This document shows, piece after piece, positions 61,874 to 64,000 of a stretch of DNA of 64,000 bases. The position numbers and the translations under genes are program-made. The stretch is from Siphonodentalium dalli. Taxonomy: Eukaryota > Mollusca > Scaphopoda > Gadilida > Siphonodentaliidae. How positions within the stretch are numbered: the stretch's first letter is position 1; each line of letters starts with the position of its first letter. The DNA lies in assembly GCA_032622095.1 (NCBI GenBank), contig CP136064.1, forward strand, positions 5,263,512-5,327,511, given 5' to 3'. The notes under the pieces were generated by a model. The model did not search any database, was not told the DNA's origin, and was given only the letters and a program-made list of their open reading frames with translations.

Positions 61874-62409
61874 CAGGTCAGGCACATCCTGAATTCCACT
61901 ATTATAGTGGTATTCCACTATTATAGTGGTATATGACCATTACCGTTTTGTTAATTTGATAAAAGAGGGATAATCCAAAATCATATTTCACACAAATATT
62001 ATTCAAAATCAGTGTCGCACTAATTCGGTATCATACATGTAGATTTCCAGGAGAGTGAATAATCATGACGGCACACGATAAGCAACTCAATTAGCATGCA
62101 CTTAGTTGAAATGTTATGAAGGAGTGATTGGGTCATCCTGTTATTGTCATTTAGAAAGGCATATATATATTAGTAATATATTATAATATTATTGAATATC
62201 AAAGCTGGCGCAATAGATCGCACAACGAATTTTGTCGGAAGACTGTTCATTCGCTGCGATATTTTTAAGAGTGACATTTGGCTGGGCACGGGTATGCGCC
62301 CTCTTCTATTCCCGACGCAAATAAAGGAAACGTGAATATTGTATAGACATATGCCAATATAATAGTGGAATTCCATTATAATAGTGGAATTCAGGATGTG
62401 CCTGACCTG
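61874..62409. mobile_element. 536-bp inverted-repeat element with TTCAC duplication
   Basis: Ends CAGGTCAGGCACATCCTGAA and TTCAGGATGTGCCTGACCTG are perfect inverted repeats, followed inside by TTCCACTATTATAGTGG words. TTCAC flanks both sides (61869-61873, 62410-62414), a 5-bp target duplication. The superfamily is not assigned. Confidence 0.78.
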
Positions 62410-62520
62410 TTCACGGGATTTGTGAACCTGGGTATTCCATAAGTCTTAGTGTCATGTATATCTTGTGTTCGCAGGATTTGTGAACCTGTGTATTCCAGAA
62501 GTCCAATTCATGAGAAAACA
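62410..62520 (+). repeat. direct duplication flanking the element at 61874
   Basis: GGATTTGTGAACCTGGGTAT and TTAGTGTCATGTATATCTTG recur as CAGGATTTGTGAACCTGTGT at 62472 and TTAGTGTCATGTATATATTG at 61847. So the original locus was a direct repeat before the insertion. Confidence 0.7.
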
Positions 62521-62634
62521 ACCAAGTTTGCGATAATAAATAATGTATATTTTATACAGTGCTTGAAATAAATAGTTAAATTTTAAAATTTTGTGATAAG
62601 GTATTTATTGATGATGATGATTGAAGTTGAATTA

Positions 62635-62795
62635 TCAACCCTGCACACTCAATCCATATTCCCAGGTCCACCCTGCACACTCAATCCATATTCCCAGGTC
62701 GACCCTGCACACTCAATCCATATTCCCAGGTCGACCCTGCACACTCAATCCATATTCCCACCCTGTACACTCAATCCATATTCCCAGATTGCACA
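62635..62795 (+). repeat. 31-32-bp tandem repeat, five units
   Basis: CCCTGCACACTCAATCCATA plus TTCCCAGGTCGA, five units, the fourth shortened. The ORFs here (His-Ser-Ile-His-Ile-Pro repeats) are by-products. Confidence 0.9.
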
Positions 62796-62908
62796 TTTTT
62801 CACAGCTCGACCCTGATAATCATGCAAGATATGGCATAAGAAATTCACATTAAATCGAAATTTAGATTCAATATCTTTCAAACCGTTTGGTTCATCACTG
62901 ATGACAAA

Positions 62909-63146
62909 AATCCTCCTCTGCATGTCACTCCTCCTCTGCATGTCACTCCTCCTCTGCATGTCACTCCTCCTCTGCATGTCACTCCTCCTCTGCATGTCAC
63001 TCCTCCTCTGCATGTCACTCCTCCTCTGCATGTCACTCCTCCTCTGCATGTCACTCCTCCTCTGCATGTCACTCCTCCTCTGCATGTCACTCCTCCTCTG
63101 CATGTCACTCCTCCTCTGCATGTCACTCCTCCTCTGCATGTCACTT
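62909..63146 (+). repeat. 18-bp tandem repeat, about 13 identical units
   Basis: TCCTCCTCTGCATGTCAC repeated about 13 times without a visible substitution. Because 18 is a multiple of three, both strands are open (Leu-Leu-Leu-Cys-Met-Ser; Met-Gln-Arg-Arg-Ser-Asp). Identity of all units points to very recent expansion. No start context or splice support for a gene. Confidence 0.93.
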
Positions 63147-63409
63147 AATTGTGGCGTTGAGTTAAATAAACAATCACTTGACTGAACTGCTGCTGTGAAA
63201 TAATTCATGTGAGGCAGTGACGTTGTACAAACATGAGAACAATGCGTTCGAGTGTTTTACAAAATAGTCCCTGCCTTGAATAAATTATTTCATGTCACCA
63301 GTTCAAGCAAGTGATTATACGGCTTATTATATTTCACAAAAACATCTGATTTACCAGAAATCAGAACAACACCGCCTTTATACACATGGCACATAAATTT
63401 TGATAGCGT
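63147..63409. other. unassigned spacer
   Basis: Nothing recognised. Confidence 0.3.
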
Positions 63410-64000
63410 GCACTCTTATAACTAATGTGTAGAAACGATTACACATCAAATGTGTAAACCCGGTTAATACACATAGCAATGTGTAGTTTTACATACAAAT
63501 ACATTGACAAGTGCCGTTCTACACATAATGTGTATATTTTGTTACACACAATTGTGTAAGAACGTAGACATGCGCATTGCGGTGCCTTCAGTTTCATAGT
63601 CGGCTACGTGACGGCCATATTGTTTGAGTATATTTTTTGGAATACAATCTACAGCGATCGTAGACAAGGATGTAAGTTCAGAATTCCAATTTGTGGGTTT
63701 AGTATTAATAGTATATGAGGATTTATTTGTTAAAACTTTCATTGCGATTACTACCCGTAGACTCTTGTTATGATTGTTGTAATAATACTAATATTATGCA
63801 ATCACGCCTCGACCCTGGTTTGTTCATTCAAAGCAAAAACTCACAGTACAGAACAAAATACTACATACCACTATGCGCCATGAAAGTTTTAACATATAAA
63901 TCTGTATATATCTTTAATACTATACCCACAGGTCGGACTGCTGAACTTGCATTTCTTGTCTACAAACTGTGTGTGTAAGAACCTACACAAAATGTGTAAG
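63410..64000. mobile_element. partial foldback element with TGTGTA/TACACA words, cut by window end
   Basis: At 63415-63570 about ten TGTGTA and TACACA words alternate. At 63690-63745 GTGGGTTTAGTATTAATAGT and TTGTTAAAACTTTCATTG are mirrored at 63878-63935. AACCTACACAAAATGTGTAAG at the window end mirrors the left cluster, so the right end lies close to or beyond 64000. Confidence 0.65.

Noticed and set aside
62771-63208. Minus-strand ORF with Met-Gln-Arg-Arg-Ser-Asp repeats and plus-strand Leu-Leu-Leu-Cys-Met-Ser repeats
   Set aside because: An 18-bp perfect tandem repeat stays open on both strands; no coding signature outside the array.

Overview
This is a eukaryotic (animal) genomic window. 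Coding sequence is split by GT-AG introns, there are AATAAA poly(A) signals, tRNA-derived SINEs, TTAA- and TA-flanked MITEs, hAT-type elements, long intronic minisatellites and a FLYWCH/MULE transposase relic. The mix, with frequent TACATGTA words, fits a marine invertebrate, most likely a lophotrochozoan such as a mollusc. The species cannot be fixed from sequence alone.

The main gene has no long ORF and was built by hand from splice sites, reading phase and cysteine spacing. It runs on the plus strand from the ATG at 18924 to the stop at 60745-60747, with poly(A) signals at 61259 and 61286. It has 11 exons over about 42 kb. Exon 1 encodes a signal peptide. Exons 2-10 encode four copies of a six-cysteine module, each bounded by phase-1 introns and split by a phase-2 intron. 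Exon 11 encodes a short hydrophobic tail that looks like a GPI-anchor signal. I do not recognise the family. The model gives about 397 residues if two one-base frame breaks (exons 7 and 8) are assembly errors or polymorphisms.

The introns hold the rest of the story. The intron after exon 7 carries eight tandem partial copies of exon 7's own 3' end, five of them with an intact GTAAGT donor. The acceptor regions of exons 4 and 10 have decoy copies just upstream. The intron between a 27-nt exon 9 and exon 10 contains a 12-kb minisatellite of roughly 400 units. Intron 4 contains a virus-like packaging-ATPase locus with C2H2 zinc fingers. Exon 6 is boxed in by two hairpin MITEs.

Layout: 1-15 kb, intergenic DNA with hAT, TTAA and TA elements, SINEs and a 29-bp minisatellite; 15.4-16.9 kb, FLYWCH/MULE relic; 17-18.9 kb, MITEs; 18.9-61.3 kb, the six-cysteine gene with its repeat-filled introns; 61.3-64 kb, short inverted-repeat elements and three small tandem arrays. 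At least five hAT-type elements (three with perfect 8-bp target duplications), two TTAA families and one TA foldback family are present in several copies, some nested. Long ORFs over tandem repeats were judged non-coding.
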